A DNA stretch of 64,000 bases. It comes from Sepioteuthis lessoniana (Eukaryota; Mollusca; Cephalopoda; Myopsida; Loliginidae). A model generated the notes under the pieces. The model worked only from the letters and a program-made list of their open reading frames with translations. It did no database searches and had not been told where the DNA came from. Both the position numbers and the translations under genes were made by a program. Of this stretch, positions 1 to 11,395 are shown in pieces. The stretch's first letter is position 1. Every line of letters starts with the position of its first letter. The stretch is taken from NCBI GenBank assembly GCA_963585895.1, contig CAUZXS010002494.1:90215-154214 (forward strand). The letters run 5' to 3'.

Positions 1-969
1 ACAATTAGAAAAGACAAAAACCAAGTATAATAAAAATGTAAGTGGATTAACAAAGAGTTTAAGAAGAGTTTGGTTAATCAAGCTTACAATGTATAAGCAT
101 GCACTTGAGCAAAAAGTGTTTCTCAAGAGCCCAAGGCATGCATGGGAGTCAGATATCAATAAACAATTCTTAGTTTTTATTAGTTATATACAGTGGCATC
201 TAAGTATGGATAAATCAAACATTTCTTTGAATAATAAAAATTCTGATCAATGGAACTAACCTCAGCTTTTTCACTTATTTTAGAAATTATAAAGGAAACA
301 AAAAGGTTAAAGATATATGAATCTGGAACATCAATATCAAAAATAAGATATTTTGTGTTTGTATTATTGACATTAATATTCATAAAATATAGAATGTTTT
401 TCAGATACTTCCTTTTACTCTTCTTTGCATCTATTTTTTTATATTAAACCTCAAGTAAATCTTCAAGATTTATTGGAGAAGAGGGTGAACGACACATTCT
501 CAGTAGGTTTATCTTCATATGATAAAAAGTAGAAATTAATAAATTAGTCAAGACTAATAAGAAAAAGATATATAAGTTGAAAATTTAAAAAATCAATAAA
601 TAATTGAATAAAAAAGAAGACTCATTTCTTTTTAAATATAATTTATATTACTATTCTCATTTTTTGCAATAAATTCCAAAATCCAAACATCTTGTAATTC
701 TTCTCTGAAATTCTAGTGGCAATTAACAGAATTGTTTATTTGGATGAGTATTTTTATTCCACCCCAACCCCACTCAACTGGCTTTGGTCTGTTAGTTCTC
801 CAACTATCAAGTAAATATCATATGATAATCACCTGATGATGGCTGGATATTTTTATAGCAGATGAAATCTGAAGAACAACCAAAAACTCTATTGGAATCA
901 ACAGGTAAAATATATGGATAGTAGTCTAAATGTAAATTAATCTAATGGATCATGAATTTTCAAACTATT
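1..969. other. AT-rich sequence, no gene recognised
   Basis: No extended coding frame, RNA gene or clear repeat boundary is visible here. The short frames on both strands around 180-450 overlap one another and have the composition expected of AT-rich noncoding DNA. Confidence 0.6.
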
Positions 970-1228
970 TTAGGAAGCACACTTAGCCTAAAGGTTACCA
1001 TAAGAGGAAATGGAATCTGTGACCTGAAATTAAATCCTGGACAAGACTGTTTACATTTAAGATCACACTAATACCCTAGGGAAAGGCATGAATCCATCTG
1101 TTCTCCTCTTAGCTATGCTTAAATAGTAGGACTGACTGGGTTAATTAGCCTTGATTAAGTGACTAGAGTAAAAGATAAACTCCTAATTCAAATTAGTTAA
1201 AAATTGACCTTGTATTTGTGGGTTTGAA
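970..1228 (+). repeat. tRNA-derived SINE, family C, copy 1
   Basis: Starts with a ttaggaag-type head, followed by an A-box-like stretch (agcctaaaggttacca) and a B-box-like stretch (aaattaaatcctgg). The body then has the family signatures 'aaaggcatgaatccatctg' and 'agccttgattaagtgact', and the tail 'aaaattgaccttgt'. The same order of blocks recurs at 2892-3191, 18617-19055, 33196-33418, 35199-35332 and 43950-44232, which is what defines the family. Copies are well diverged, so this is an old SINE. The family label C is mine. Confidence 0.65.
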
Positions 1229-1650
1229 TACATATATTTTCAAACAAAGAGTTTTTGAGACTACTGGTACATGTGTCAACAAAACAGACATTCTTATTTG
1301 GCGTTGGAGATCCAGCCCCACCTCCAAAGATAGCTTTTCTCCAGGGCAACTGTCCTTCTTTAGACAACATTTAAGGCAATAAAGCTGCCATTGCCAAGGC
1401 CTAGAGGGTATTTATTCAACTCACCTTGGAATTTAACACAAGGTCGGTTTAATGTGTAGACCCCAAGGAAGCAAACCTCCTGTTGGGGGACAATTGGCAT
1501 TCCTTCTTTTCAGGGTGATTCAAGTGCTGGAGAATAAACCTAGCTCTTAGCCTCTTTAGATGAAGGGGCAGTTGCTACCTGGAAGGAAGGCCTTCTGAAG
1601 CTAGGCTGAATAATTTTATACATCAACCAGCACAAAAGGCCTAGAGGAGC
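1229..1650. other. Unassigned GC-richer segment
   Basis: Roughly 1290-1650 is visibly richer in G and C than its surroundings and has balanced composition (for example 'tggcgttggagatccagccc' and 'aaggccttctgaagctaggc'). Reading all six frames by eye gave many stops and no recognisable domain. It may be a decayed repeat or retrotransposon piece; no function is proposed. Confidence 0.3.
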
Positions 1651-2891
1651 CCAAAGAAATTGAGAATATTAAATACATTCAGTTATTCATATTATAAAAA
1701 AGTTACATTTCTAAACGTGAGAAGCAGCTTTTTACTTTGTTTTCTGAAAAATGTTTGTAAAAATAAATTGAATTTACTTGTTGCCTATAACTTATATCTG
1801 ATGTTGAATGAGTGTACTTTTTATAAAATCTTGTGTTTTTTTATGTTAAGAACAGAAGTACAAGGTCTGTCCAGAAAATATAAACCCATTCAAAATAAAA
1901 AAGATGAAAATAAACTAAAATAATGTTAACTTCAAAGTACTCCTCTTGGAATCACATACTTATACCAGCTTCCCTTCTGTTTTTCAAAACAGTCAGTAAA
2001 GTTTAGGGATTACCATCAGTTGCTTTCATTGTTGTAGGTCAGTCAATTATGGCTGAATGACTACAGTAATCAAAAATAACTAGAAAAAAAACAGAGGTCC
2101 CAGTTCTTCTACACAGATGAAGAACCACCAGAAACGGATATGTTCTTCCCTCCGATACCAGGCTGAAGTAAGGAAATGACTCAAGTTTGAAAGTTAGTTG
2201 GCTCAGAGACATGACAAGGTAAAGATACGAATAAACACTAGCCAGGACAATGTGAACATAGTCGAAAGTTGCAGCCCCCATTTTAGGGTGCGCTCCGAAA
2301 AGGGATTTCACAGTAGACACGCACCTGTGGAGATTAAACCAATGAACAAACACATGAAAACTACAACAGAAAACCCAAAAAGAAAATTCAAGGTCTGTGT
2401 CTGCTCTCTCTCTCTCTTTTCATGACATGTTTCTCTTTGTCCAGCCAATGCAGGCAACTCAGTTTTTGTACCTGTTTCTTTCTCTTGATGGCAACTTTAA
2501 AAGTGTAGAGGTGAATAAACTTTTGTGTAAGTGAACTAAGATAGAGTCTTGTGTGTTTGTCACTTTTCCCACAGTGAAGTTACAACAGGGTTCAACAACC
2601 ACTTAAGACATAGCGATGCACGCATAAAACCATTCACCATGTGGTGGTACAAATGTCTATTTGGTACTGTTATGGTACACCATCAGAAAGTCTTACAGGA
2701 GATTCCAAAGTCATCTGGAGGCCATAGTTAAAGCCAATGGTGATTTCTTTCAATAAATTTAATCTATATTAATTCAAGATATTTTCATGTAATTTTGGTA
2801 AATATATCAGATAAAATAAGGTGTTAGTGCTATTTTCATTTTTGTATGATTTAGATGAATTTACCCATCACACTCTGTACATAATAGATAT
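1651..2891. other. No gene recognised; short overlapping frames
   Basis: Short open frames occur on both strands (87 codons at 1660-1923 plus, 104 codons at 2039-2353 minus, 75 codons at 2198-2425 plus, 60 codons at 2549-2731 plus). I recognise no domain in any of them. 'ggtctgtccagaaaatata' at 1864 resembles the terminal repeats of mariner elements, so 1864 to about 2430 could be a decayed non-coding transposon, but I found no matching opposite end. Confidence 0.35.
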
Positions 2892-3191
2892 TTAGGAAGT
2901 ATGTTTAGCATAATGGTTATTGAAATGGAATTGGTGACCCAAGTTTAAATCTGCAACGAAGCTGTTTGCATTTGTGCTAATGCCCTTGAGAAAAGCCTGA
3001 ATCCTTCTCTTCTTTATTCAGCTTTAGGTAAATAATAATACAGACTGGATTTTTTAGCCTTGGTTAAGAAACCAGTTTAGGAAAAAAAAAAAAAAATCTG
3101 AATTGAAGACCAGCAATAATTCTGCTTAAAAACTCTCTTCAGGTCCCATCCTGGTTCTGATGGAGAGGTTGGGTAAATATATACATACATA
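2892..3191 (+). repeat. tRNA-derived SINE, family C, copy 2
   Basis: This is the fullest family C copy. Head 'agcataatggttattg' is A-box-like and 'cccaagtttaaatctgc' is B-box-like. The body contains 'gcatttgtgctaatgccctt', 'aagcctgaatccttctc' and 'agccttggttaagaaaccag', then an A-run. The tail reads 'gatggagaggttgggtaaat' and leads into a tatacatacat simple repeat, as expected at a SINE 3' end. Confidence 0.7.
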
Positions 3192-3987
3192 GACCATCAA
3201 AAAACTGGTTTTGTTGTGAACATTTCATGTCCTGGATAGGGCATGTATTTTTATTATTCCTTCATAGAGTAGCAGTGTCTGACTTGCCATTGGATGTATC
3301 AGTCTTCTTAAATGCAAGTTTTACTTTTACTGATGCAAAAAATATATTGCAAAAAAAAAAAAATGTATGAGAAATAAAAATAAATAAAGAATCAGCACAA
3401 ATATTGCATAAATAATAATAATTTTAACAATTGTAGGTAATTATCCTTTTTTAACAGTAAAATTATATTGCATAATTTAAGACCGCTTGTGCAATCTTTT
3501 AAAATAAATAATAAGTGAAAAATTTCACTAGTACTGATATAATTTGATAACATTTTATTGTAATTATTTGCATATTTGTTTTTACACAACTAGAGAGAAC
3601 AACTTTTAACACAATAGAATAAGACAGGTCTTGTATAGATGACCAACAAAGTGACTGTTCCAGTTAGATTTTATACATTTCAGATTATTGCAGAGATAGG
3701 ATATAATTTTTTTGACAGCTAATAGACAAGAGGTCGCAAAACTATCACTGAACAATGCAGAAAAGGGGATATCTATTAAAATGTATATTATGATATACTT
3801 ATGATAAAATTCTTTATCTTGCTTTTAGAGTTGAAAGCTATTAAAGAAAATAAATTCCACCTTCAAATTTTTCTGACTAGATCTCCAAACTTGTATTTCC
3901 AGTTTTGAGCATGAAACTGATACTTGAGAAAAGGATGTTTTCAAAAGAAAGAAAAAACAGCTTTCATTAGTGGATTGCTGACACCAT
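3192..3987. other. AT-rich sequence, no gene recognised
   Basis: Contains short A-runs (for example near 3350) and no frame or repeat that I can support. Confidence 0.5.
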
Positions 3988-4315
3988 GTATTCCCTTGTT
4001 CCTATCAGTCATCATGCTTGGTAAGTCCTCTAGATAGCATTCAGTGTCCTTACAGAGCTGATGAATGTAAGTTTTTGCTGGCCAGCCAAGACTGGTATGT
4101 CCATGTGTTGGAGTCCATAGAACTCTGAGTTAATTTTTAGCTCTGCACCAGTACCCAGCATATTTTGGTACTCTTACTTGCATGGTTTGAGAGATGATAA
4201 ATAAGTGGCTGTACAGCTATTGTTTTTTAGGTTGCTGCTTTTAATATTTGTTCAAAATACCATGCAGCATCTTTGTGTACTTGCTGTTGTATAGAACTTG
4301 GTTAATAAATATCAA
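3988..4315 (+). repeat. Dispersed repeat, family D, copy 1
   Basis: Shares a long series of blocks, in the same order and orientation, with 17810-18100: 'cttggtaagtcctc', 'gcattcagtgtc', 'tgatgaatgtaagttt', 'gagtccatagaac', 'atggtttgagagatga', 'gcagcatctttgtgta'. No terminal structure is evident, so the class (SINE, LINE tail or other) is unresolved. Confidence 0.65.
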
Positions 4316-6006
4316 ATTAGAGGTCACTGATTCCTGTAGTTTTTAAAACCTATCTTGCTGTTCACTACTAAATTTTCAAGAAACAAATTCAATAAGAAGC
4401 TTCTGGAGGGATATAACCATATATGCCTTCATCACACTGAAGTATAAACATTTTTTTTTTATTTTAAAACCTTAGAAAAAATATTTGCATTTCAGAGGTT
4501 TTAAAAAACATCAAAGCAATAACAGTTTCAGTTGTTAAGGAAAAGGGAGATTTCTAAAAATCTCCCCAAAGAAAACTTTAAAATTCAAGATGAAAGAATG
4601 ATTTTAGGCTGTATAATAATTATGGAAAAAAAACATGCACAAGAGAAGAAAAAAAAGGAAATAAACAGTTAAAAAATATGGTTTGGCATTAAATGAAAAT
4701 GAACCAAAAATTTTAAAAAGGAGGAAAAAAATTATATAAATATGATTTAACAAAAAATCTTGATGATTGGAGAAGGCAAGACGTGACCTGTAGAAGAGCT
4801 AGAAAAAGCTGGTCAAACAAAAAATAAACAAAAAAAAAAAAGAAAAAAGATAGCAATATCAGTCTTGGAGCAAGAAAGAAGGCAGTGTGAAGCAAACCCA
4901 CAAGTAGTAACATGGACAGCCAGAAAATCAATATGCGGTTGGCAGAAAAAGATTCGGCTTAGAAATGTTTCAGGAGTCTTCATTCATTCATGCCCAAGCT
5001 AATTGACTTCAAAGTCCCCTCCTACCCTTACATTAAAAAAGAAAATCATTGTCTGGTCTCTCCCCCTATCTTAGAAACACTATAAGCTATTATTTCCAGA
5101 AAAGTCGTCCAGAAAGTTTAAGAAAGTCCTTTCTTGGGTGAAGTGCATCAGATACTGCTGGCATGTTTCTGAGCAATCATACTGCATTTTAAGTTTTAGG
5201 CACAGAAAAAATATTTAGGTTTATTGAGAATAAAGAAAAAATGGATGTAGTCCAAGAGGAAGGAATAAAGTTGATTTTTGATATCTTAAAAAATAGAAAT
5301 AAGAAAAAATAGATTATAAAAACAAAACCTAAAAGGTAGAGATATTAACAACAACAAAAAAATTGAATTAATTAGCTTTGATAATCATTTTGTGATGACA
5401 AATAAAATGCTGCTTAATATTAAATCAAACAAATTCTAAATATTACTATACCATCAAAAAAGCATTATAATAGTTTTAGTTTTCAACTTTTCTTGAAAAG
5501 TTTACACAGATGAAAATGTAAAATAAAAGTGAAAATCATTTAAATATTTTATGGTAGTCACATGACAACCTGTCTACTTGCAATAAACATGAATAAGAAT
5601 CAAACGAAACCAGTAATTCAATTTTCATAAGAACTTTGTCTTGACTCATTATTTGTGTTTCTTTTATGACAAAAGCTTCAAAACAAAATAGAAAATCTTG
5701 AAAAAGACCAATAAAGTAATTATTAGCTTTTAAGTTCTGTCAACACAATCTTTATAGACTTCAATATTCACTTTCAATTACAAAAACTGTTCTCAGTAGG
5801 AATTCATTCCCTGTCAGTATATGACTACTGCACTTAATGAAAATACTACTGGCATTTTTCATGTGCTAAAATGTTAGAGAAAAAAAAAACACCTATTTTT
5901 ATCTCAAGTTATATATCATGTGCAATTATTGCTATCATATTGTTTGGACATGAACTAAAATAAATCCTGAAAACCCAAATAAACTGACTTTAAAACAATA
6001 CTATTC
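4316..6006. other. AT-rich sequence, no gene recognised
   Basis: Purine-rich stretches (4620-4860) produce a hydrophobic minus-strand frame at 4713-4931, which I regard as a composition artefact. Nothing else stands out. Confidence 0.5.
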
Positions 6007-6074
6007 CATGAGGGTGAATCAAAAATTTTGCAGTATTTTGTTAAATTCAGCAGCTCTGGATACTTTTACCAAGG

Positions 6075-6431
6075 TCATGAAGATGATGAACCACACTGAA
6101 CTGTGAGATGCTGAGCTTGATTGCTAATCACCAGATTTGCCTCTATGGCTTGGAACACAGCCTTGGAATCCATGGTTTTAGGCCTAACTAACCTTGCCTG
6201 ATCCTTGAGGTTCTTGCAACTCAAGCAAAGTCTCTTTAACAATCTGGTTACTGAACAGTGATCAACTGTGTCTTCACCAATAGTACAACTAATGTTTTTG
6301 GTTTCTTCCACAGCATCATGCCCCAGTTTAAACTCATAAAGCATAAGTTCCTGAATTTGACTACTGTAGTGAAAATTGGGAAGAAAATCGGCACTCATCC
6401 CAGCACAAATGTCAGTGCATATGCTCCACAT
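6075..6431 (-). pseudogene. Mariner transposase N-terminal fragment
   Basis: A 118-codon open frame resembles the N-terminal helix-turn-helix region of mariner/SETMAR-like transposases. 'LMLYEFKLGHDAVEETKNI' matches the family pattern of an initiation segment followed by 'YEFKLGHxAxEAxxNI', and 'DTVDHCSVTRLLKRL' aligns with the helix that ends in WF-x-F in the family. 'LKDQARLVRPKTMDSKA' corresponds to the conserved acidic/RSGRP linker. The frame stops soon after, and none of the DD(34)D catalytic residues are present. A family transposase is about 340-350 residues, so roughly two thirds are missing. The upstream start at 6431 is arbitrary, because the homologous part begins near residue 28. 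Confidence 0.7.
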
Positions 6432-6832
6432 TCAAGATCTGTTTCTTTGACTATAAAAAACATGGCTGCTCTGAACGAGCTTTTATTACAAATGGTCACG
6501 CATTTTCACACCAGCAGTCACGTAAAACCACGGAGAGTGAAGATGCTCATGCAAATGAGGGCAGGCAGAAAATAACATAAAAACAACGGACGTCATTACT
6601 CTGTGTTTTTTTGGCTCCTGCATTGGACACAAATTGATTAGAGGAGAAGTGGCAGTCAGTTTAAAGAGTGGAAAGAGACGAGGATTATCGAATACTAAAA
6701 AGAGGTGTTGGCTAGTGATTGCAGGTTTTTGCAGTTGAGAGATGCAGTGGCAACTTTACCCAGTGCAACTACATTGCACATTCATCAGTGCAGCTTTCAA
6801 ATCATACATGGAATGAAGCAATGCACACCAAC

Positions 6833-6849
6833 TACCATAATACTATCAA
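6833..6849 (+). repeat. 17-bp target-site duplication, left copy (SINE A)
   Basis: The 17 bases taccataatactatcaa here recur exactly at 6975-6991, on the other side of the SINE. This length and perfection is typical of LINE-driven retroposition. Confidence 0.85.
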
Positions 6850-6974
6850 GGGCACCTCAGGTGGTGTAATGGTTAGCAAGGTAGACTAGCAAACCTGCAC
6901 GAGTGAGTTTGATTCTCATTGGGTGCCCCATTCATGCGGCCTTGTGCTACATCTTAGCAAAATGCTTAGTAAAT
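6850..6974 (+). repeat. tRNA-derived SINE, family A, copy 1
   Basis: The 125-bp insertion begins with a near-complete tRNA-like unit. A 5' 'gggcacc' can pair with 'ggtgccc' downstream, 'ggtggtgtaatggttagca' is an A box, and 'gagtttgattctc' is a B box. A tail of about 50 bp follows, with 'ggccttgtgctacatc' and 'gcttagtaaat'. It is flanked by exact 17-bp duplications (6833-6849 and 6975-6991), so both ends are defined. Transcription by RNA polymerase III from the internal boxes is expected for the class. It is not a functional tRNA gene: the anticodon arm is irregular and the unit continues into the SINE tail. A second copy lies at 15337-15452. Confidence 0.85.
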
Positions 6975-6991
6975 TACCATAATACTATCAA
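6975..6991 (+). repeat. 17-bp target-site duplication, right copy (SINE A)
   Basis: Exact copy of 6833-6849, immediately 3' of the SINE tail. Confidence 0.85.
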
Positions 6992-7078
6992 CCACAGCTT
7001 GAAGTACTTTGATCACATGATATACACACTGTAAACTAACATGAAACAAAATATTGCAAAACTTTTGACTCACCCAAG

Positions 7079-8188
7079 TATTATTTACATGTTTCTATTT
7101 ATTACAACTGGAATGATAGAAAATACTATACAAGTTGCAGTAACTTAACCTATTTCTTGGAAGTGAGCAGTCAATAGTTTCCATTAGGTAATCTGACTTT
7201 GTTTTTAGAGAGAGACACTTGTACTTTGAATTATGATGAAGGAGACTAGAATAGAATCTTGCTCCCCCACCCTCTGTCAATTATCATTACATCCCAATGA
7301 CAAGAATATACTTAAGAGAAGACCAACAAGACAATGTTTAAGATAAATCCAAACCTTTGAGAACAAATTAATGTAAATGGCTCTAATAAAATCTTACTTT
7401 CAAAGCTTATTATTTGAAAGATATTTCTACTCACTTAAATGTCATCTTCAGAGACTATGAAGCTAGTTACATGCTATTTATAGAATCCATGTGTATAAAT
7501 AAGGGGAAGTATTTTATAATTAATATAGTTTTTTACTTTGAGAAATTATCAATGGAATGAACACAAATACAGATACTACACTAATATTAAATTGCAACCT
7601 GGATTAGAAATTGCTTTATTCTCTAAAAGCATTTTAACACTATTGCTCAAACAAAGGCCACCACTATAATGTGCTGTTTTTGCTATGCTAGGATAACAGA
7701 CATACAAAAAGCAGATAAGATAAGAAAAAAATATATAGATAAAATACATGTGTAAGTTTTCATCAATTAACTGACCCACATATGAATAAAAACAAGCAGG
7801 CAAGATAAGCCTTTTTTTGATCTTGAGTGGTCATCAGTGGTTTATAATACAATGGTCATTGTGGTTTGCTTTAAGAGAGGGATTTATTTTATTAGCATTT
7901 TACAACCAATAAAAAAATTTGGTCAGTACTTTTACATAATTAGAAAATGTGTTATTCCAAAAATCCTTTTTAATAGAATTGAGCAGCAAACTCCAATACC
8001 TCATTGTTATATTATTGTTGTTGTTAAAAGATCTAATCAATAAAAGCTGTTTTTCATTTGAGATCAAAGTTTCTTTCATTTGCAAAAATGGATATGGGTC
8101 TGTTTCTTGATTCTTCATATTTTACAGATTTCAATTTCCTAATAACTTTGTTCACAAATTGATATTATTTTACTTTACAGCTAAAATA
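7079..8188. other. AT-rich sequence, no gene recognised
   Basis: Short overlapping frames at 7095-7280, 7576-7803, 7837-8043 and 7900-8118 lie on opposite strands and show no domain. No repeat boundary is visible. Confidence 0.5.
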
Positions 8189-8387
8189 CGAGGGTGAGCT
8201 GAAAAGTTTATATGATGATGTCCTATCTGCTATTGGCTACTTTTTTTACCAATGAGATCCAAGCACTGCAACACCAATGGAAAAATTGTGAGGAGCAAAA
8301 GGTGTACTATGTTCAAAAATAAACCTTATTTGATCACATTCCATAAGAGTATTTTGGTCAGCCTATGAGCTTTTCAGCTGACCCTCA
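8189..8387. mobile_element. Small mariner-like MITE (about 200 bp)
   Basis: The left end is 'cgagggtgagctgaaaag' and the right end, read on the reverse strand, is 'tgagggtcagctgaaaag'. Both are flanked by TA (8187-8188 and 8388-8389), the target used by Tc1/mariner elements. About 200 bp of non-coding sequence lies between, with no transposase. Orientation cannot be assigned. Confidence 0.7.
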
Positions 8388-9817
8388 TATACTCCTTATT
8401 ACTAAATTTTTAGAAGATGAATCATAGAACTTTTTCCTATCTATCTAAAAAGAATGGGAAGGAAAATATATAATCATTAATATTAAACCCAAGTTACCAA
8501 TGTGTCCCTCTTCAGTATAGTTGTTTTCTATATATTGATTTAATCTTACATAGATTCATCTTTCTTATAAGCTATGTCAACATTGATAAAAAGATTCATC
8601 AACCAGTGCCAAACTTGCTACTATATGCTAAATGAGTCCATCTTTATCTTATTAAACATTTCCTTAATATTTTATTAAATTATATTTGAATCTCTGAGAT
8701 AATTTATGCTAATATAGGGATTATTAAACTCGTCTCTCAAGCCATAAGAGTTATAGAATGATCTAGAAATATGGCCTCATGAGAAAATCAGCCAAGTTTA
8801 ATTGGTGTATGAAAAGATTATGCTAGATTCAATTTTTCTCCAACCTCCAAAAAAATGAAAATAAAAAAACTTTCAATTAAGCAAATCATTATATATAAAA
8901 AGCCATATAAAAGTAATGATCACTAAGATTAAAGATTGTTTCCTTTGACAGAGCATTTGCAATAAAACTTGAAAAGAAAAAAAAATGTATTTTCTGGTAA
9001 AGTCAAGTGCAATCAGTTAATGGACTAGTTGTTAATTAATTAAGCTACTTTATTAAAGAAACAAACTTTATCAAACCAACATCAAGTCTGGAACTTTTGA
9101 CCTTCAGCTCAATACTCGACCATTAAACTACTTCCACAAGTGCAATCAAAATATACTGCTTAACAAAACATATTTAAACTATATCCTCATTGCCAAATAC
9201 AGAAATTCCCTACTAGACACACATTTCTAAATTCAACAAACAACTGATCCATAAGAAAAGTGATGATTAATCAATGGCACCACCAAGGCATTGCTAATTT
9301 TATTACCTAATAACAATAACAAACAACGGACAGTAAAATCAAAGATTGAGTTAATATTCTTGAAAGAATTTAGAAAAAGCATTCACCCTCAACTATAATG
9401 CTAAGTCATAAAAAGGTATTTGAGAAACCATTTATATGATGTACAAATCTATTCAAGTGAACTTCCATTCAATTTCAAGAGATGCATTGTGTTCATTTAG
9501 GCACATATGACATCTAATTGATTCAATCAAAAATTAACATTGCTACAAAGTAATGACATTATGACATTAGAAATGCACAAGTGATTTTAACTATATATGC
9601 TAGATAACTTTACACACAATAAAGGTATTCATGATGTAGATGCTTATGCACAAGATGAATATTAATATTAATACAGAAAAATTGAAGGTGTGATAGATGA
9701 TGTTTAACACAGTTAAGTCTGTTTTTTGTTGTTTTTTATTAATATGACTCAGTTATACCATTTTAACATCATGTAAACATTTAAAGATAAAAACTAATAA
9801 CTGAACCCTCTTAGCAG
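8388..9817. other. AT-rich sequence; weak tRNA-like block
   Basis: No gene. At about 9078-9135 the minus strand has an A-box-like 'tagtttaatggtcgagtatt' and a B-box-like 'aaagttccagac' about 30 bases later, suggesting a SINE head fragment. The support is weak and no body or flanking duplication was found. Confidence 0.4.
9814..9817. repeat. 4-bp target-site duplication, left copy (LTR element)
   Basis: GCAG immediately outside the left LTR is repeated immediately outside the right LTR at 14703-14706, consistent with the 4-bp duplication of Ty3/gypsy-type integrases. Confidence 0.75.
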
Positions 9818-10823
9818 TGTGACGGCAAATTGACTAAAATCCCAAAACGGGACTTTATTTTCGCACGTGTGAAGACGGGGCAGGTTGGCACTTGATCCAC
9901 TACAGAAATAAGTCCTGTTCAGAGTTCTTTTCTCAGGCAGATAAGAACTGGCATATTACGTGAGGGAATAATGTAAGGCCAGACTGACCGCCGCTGGCAA
10001 GGGGTTCCAAATTTCACACTATCACACACCCACCAGGTCGCTTTCTTCTTTCCCCGAGATAATGGAAGAAAGTGAGCCTATAGGTCTTAATTGTAATAAT
10101 ATTAATATTGCTACCGTCGGCAACTCCGGTTTCCCGTGTGATACTTTAGGAATTAAGAGGACAGTTCTAAGCAAGATAATATAGGGCGAATAGAAGCTGA
10201 AAGGAAAGCATGGAATAATAACATAGACCACATGGTAAAATTAAAATACATAAGTTCTTTACTACGGTTATATACATATATATGTTCAAAGTGTCAAAAA
10301 TATGTAATAGGATAGTCCATGAATATAAATGTCTTTTCTTGGCTTTTATCCTTTTTCAAATTGAGAGAGAGTGGTAAACAAAGTTTGGGTGAAAAGGAAA
10401 ATGTCCCAAAGTTACTTATCTTATTTTTTTGACGGGGTTCCACTGGAGAATTTCTCTTCTTTCACGGGCTAATAGACTTCGTATTGCTTTTAATGCTGGC
10501 TTGAGAGACTTTGGAGTCCCTCGTGTCTCAGTCTTTTGTCTTTAGCCCGGAGTGAAATGGCTATCGTCCGTCTGCCACGAGACTTGTCCAAAAACTGTTG
10601 AGGGGAAGGGAACCCTACTTCCGTTTGGGGTCCCCCCACCAATCATTTGGCTTCATTTTCTCCTTCCCCTTCCGATGTCCGGCGACCCAAGGTCACTTAA
10701 GTGCAAACATCTGTGTGACCCACAATCATTTCTAACGGTCACTTTTTGACTGCTAGATAATTTTAGTTCAATGGGTGGGGGTATCATTCCCACCTCCTCT
10801 TCTCAGTGAGCCATCACGTGACA
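9818..10823 (-). repeat. 3' LTR (1006 bp)
   Basis: Direct repeat of 13697-14702. By base-by-base reading I found a single difference: C at 9862 against T at 13741. The LTR has TG...CA termini on both strands. On the element's strand a poly(A) signal lies 35-45 bases from its end. Confidence 0.95.
9853..9859 (-). terminator. Poly(A) signal AATAAAG in the 3' LTR
   Basis: Read on the minus strand, AATAAAG sits about 35 bases before the end of the LTR. This is the expected position for 3' end formation of the element's transcript. The same hexamer is present in the 5' LTR at 13732-13738. Confidence 0.55.
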
Positions 10824-10830
10824 CCTCCCC
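10824..10830 (-). other. Polypurine tract of the LTR element
   Basis: On the minus strand 'aagcggggagg' directly precedes the 3' LTR (TGTCACG...). The run GGGGAGG is the probable plus-strand primer for reverse transcription. Confidence 0.7.
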
Positions 10831-11395
10831 GCTTAAGAGAAGAAAGGGAGATGAATAGAAATACCATAGAAAAAAAAAGGCAATTCAATTCACTGTTCTT
10901 TCTCCTTTTCTTTCACTTTTATTTTTCTCACTTTACTTTTCTTTCATCCCCTTTCTTCTTCACGCTTTGACGAATTCTTTCCTTTTCCTTTTTTTCGTCC
11001 TTCCTAATTTTCACTATAGGGGGAAAACAATTTCTCTTCTCTTTCTTTCTCTCTCTCTCTCTCTTTTCTTTTTCTTTAATCTCGTTTTCCTTTCTTTCTT
11101 TTTCTCTCTCGGCTTTTGGCCGTATCATATTTCAAACCTTGAGGAGGTAACTCCCTCTTTCTTTCTTCGTCACTTTTGACGACTTTATAATTTTAATTGT
11201 CAAGCTTTGGGGAGAAAACTTCCTTTTCTTTCCTCTCTTTCCCCTATTCGTCACTTGTTGACGAACCACTTTCTCGTCCATCTCATATTTCAACATTGGG
11301 GACGAGAATTCCTCATTTCCTTTAGTTTCTCTCTCTCTCTTTCTTTCTCTCAACAACTATGAAAGAATATTCTGCTACTACATTTTCGTGGGGCG
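10831..11395 (-). other. Purine-rich 3' untranslated region of the LTR element
   Basis: On the minus strand this is strongly purine-biased, with (GA)-rich runs at 11045-11075 and 11328-11350. Its Lys/Glu/Arg-rich open frames on the minus strand (10928-11128 and 11132-11356) are composition artefacts. Just past the ORF stop the frame reads RPTKM, which could be a trace of the P-x-x-TK motif that precedes RT in many elements; beyond this I see no RT or RNase H motif. Confidence 0.6.

Larger units (their letters stand above)
6007..7078 (-). mobile_element. Mariner-type DNA transposon, deletion derivative (family M2, copy 1)
   Basis: The ends form imperfect inverted repeats of about 30 bp: left 'gagggtgaatcaaaaatttt' with 'gcagtattttgtt' following, and right (reverse strand) 'gggtgagtcaaaagttttgc'. 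The right end abuts TA. The same termini bound 37727-38290. The transposase relic inside (6075-6431, minus) covers only the N-terminal DNA-binding part, and the catalytic portion is absent, so this copy cannot move itself. A SINE (6850-6974) is inserted between the transposase start and the right end. The element is therefore older than that SINE insertion. Confidence 0.75.

Noticed and set aside
6850..6930. Possible functional tRNA gene
   Set aside because: The tRNA-like fold is the head of a SINE with a perfect target duplication and a tail. The anticodon arm is irregular.
10022..10749. Open frames of 69 codons (minus) and 65 codons (plus) in the left LTR, repeated exactly at 13901-14628
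   Set aside because: They are duplicated only because they lie in the two LTRs. They have no domain and overlap promoter and poly(A) regions of the element.
10928..11356. Lys/Glu/Arg-rich frames on the minus strand downstream of the gag-pol stop
   Set aside because: Produced by purine-rich sequence in the element's 3' region, with no recognisable domain.
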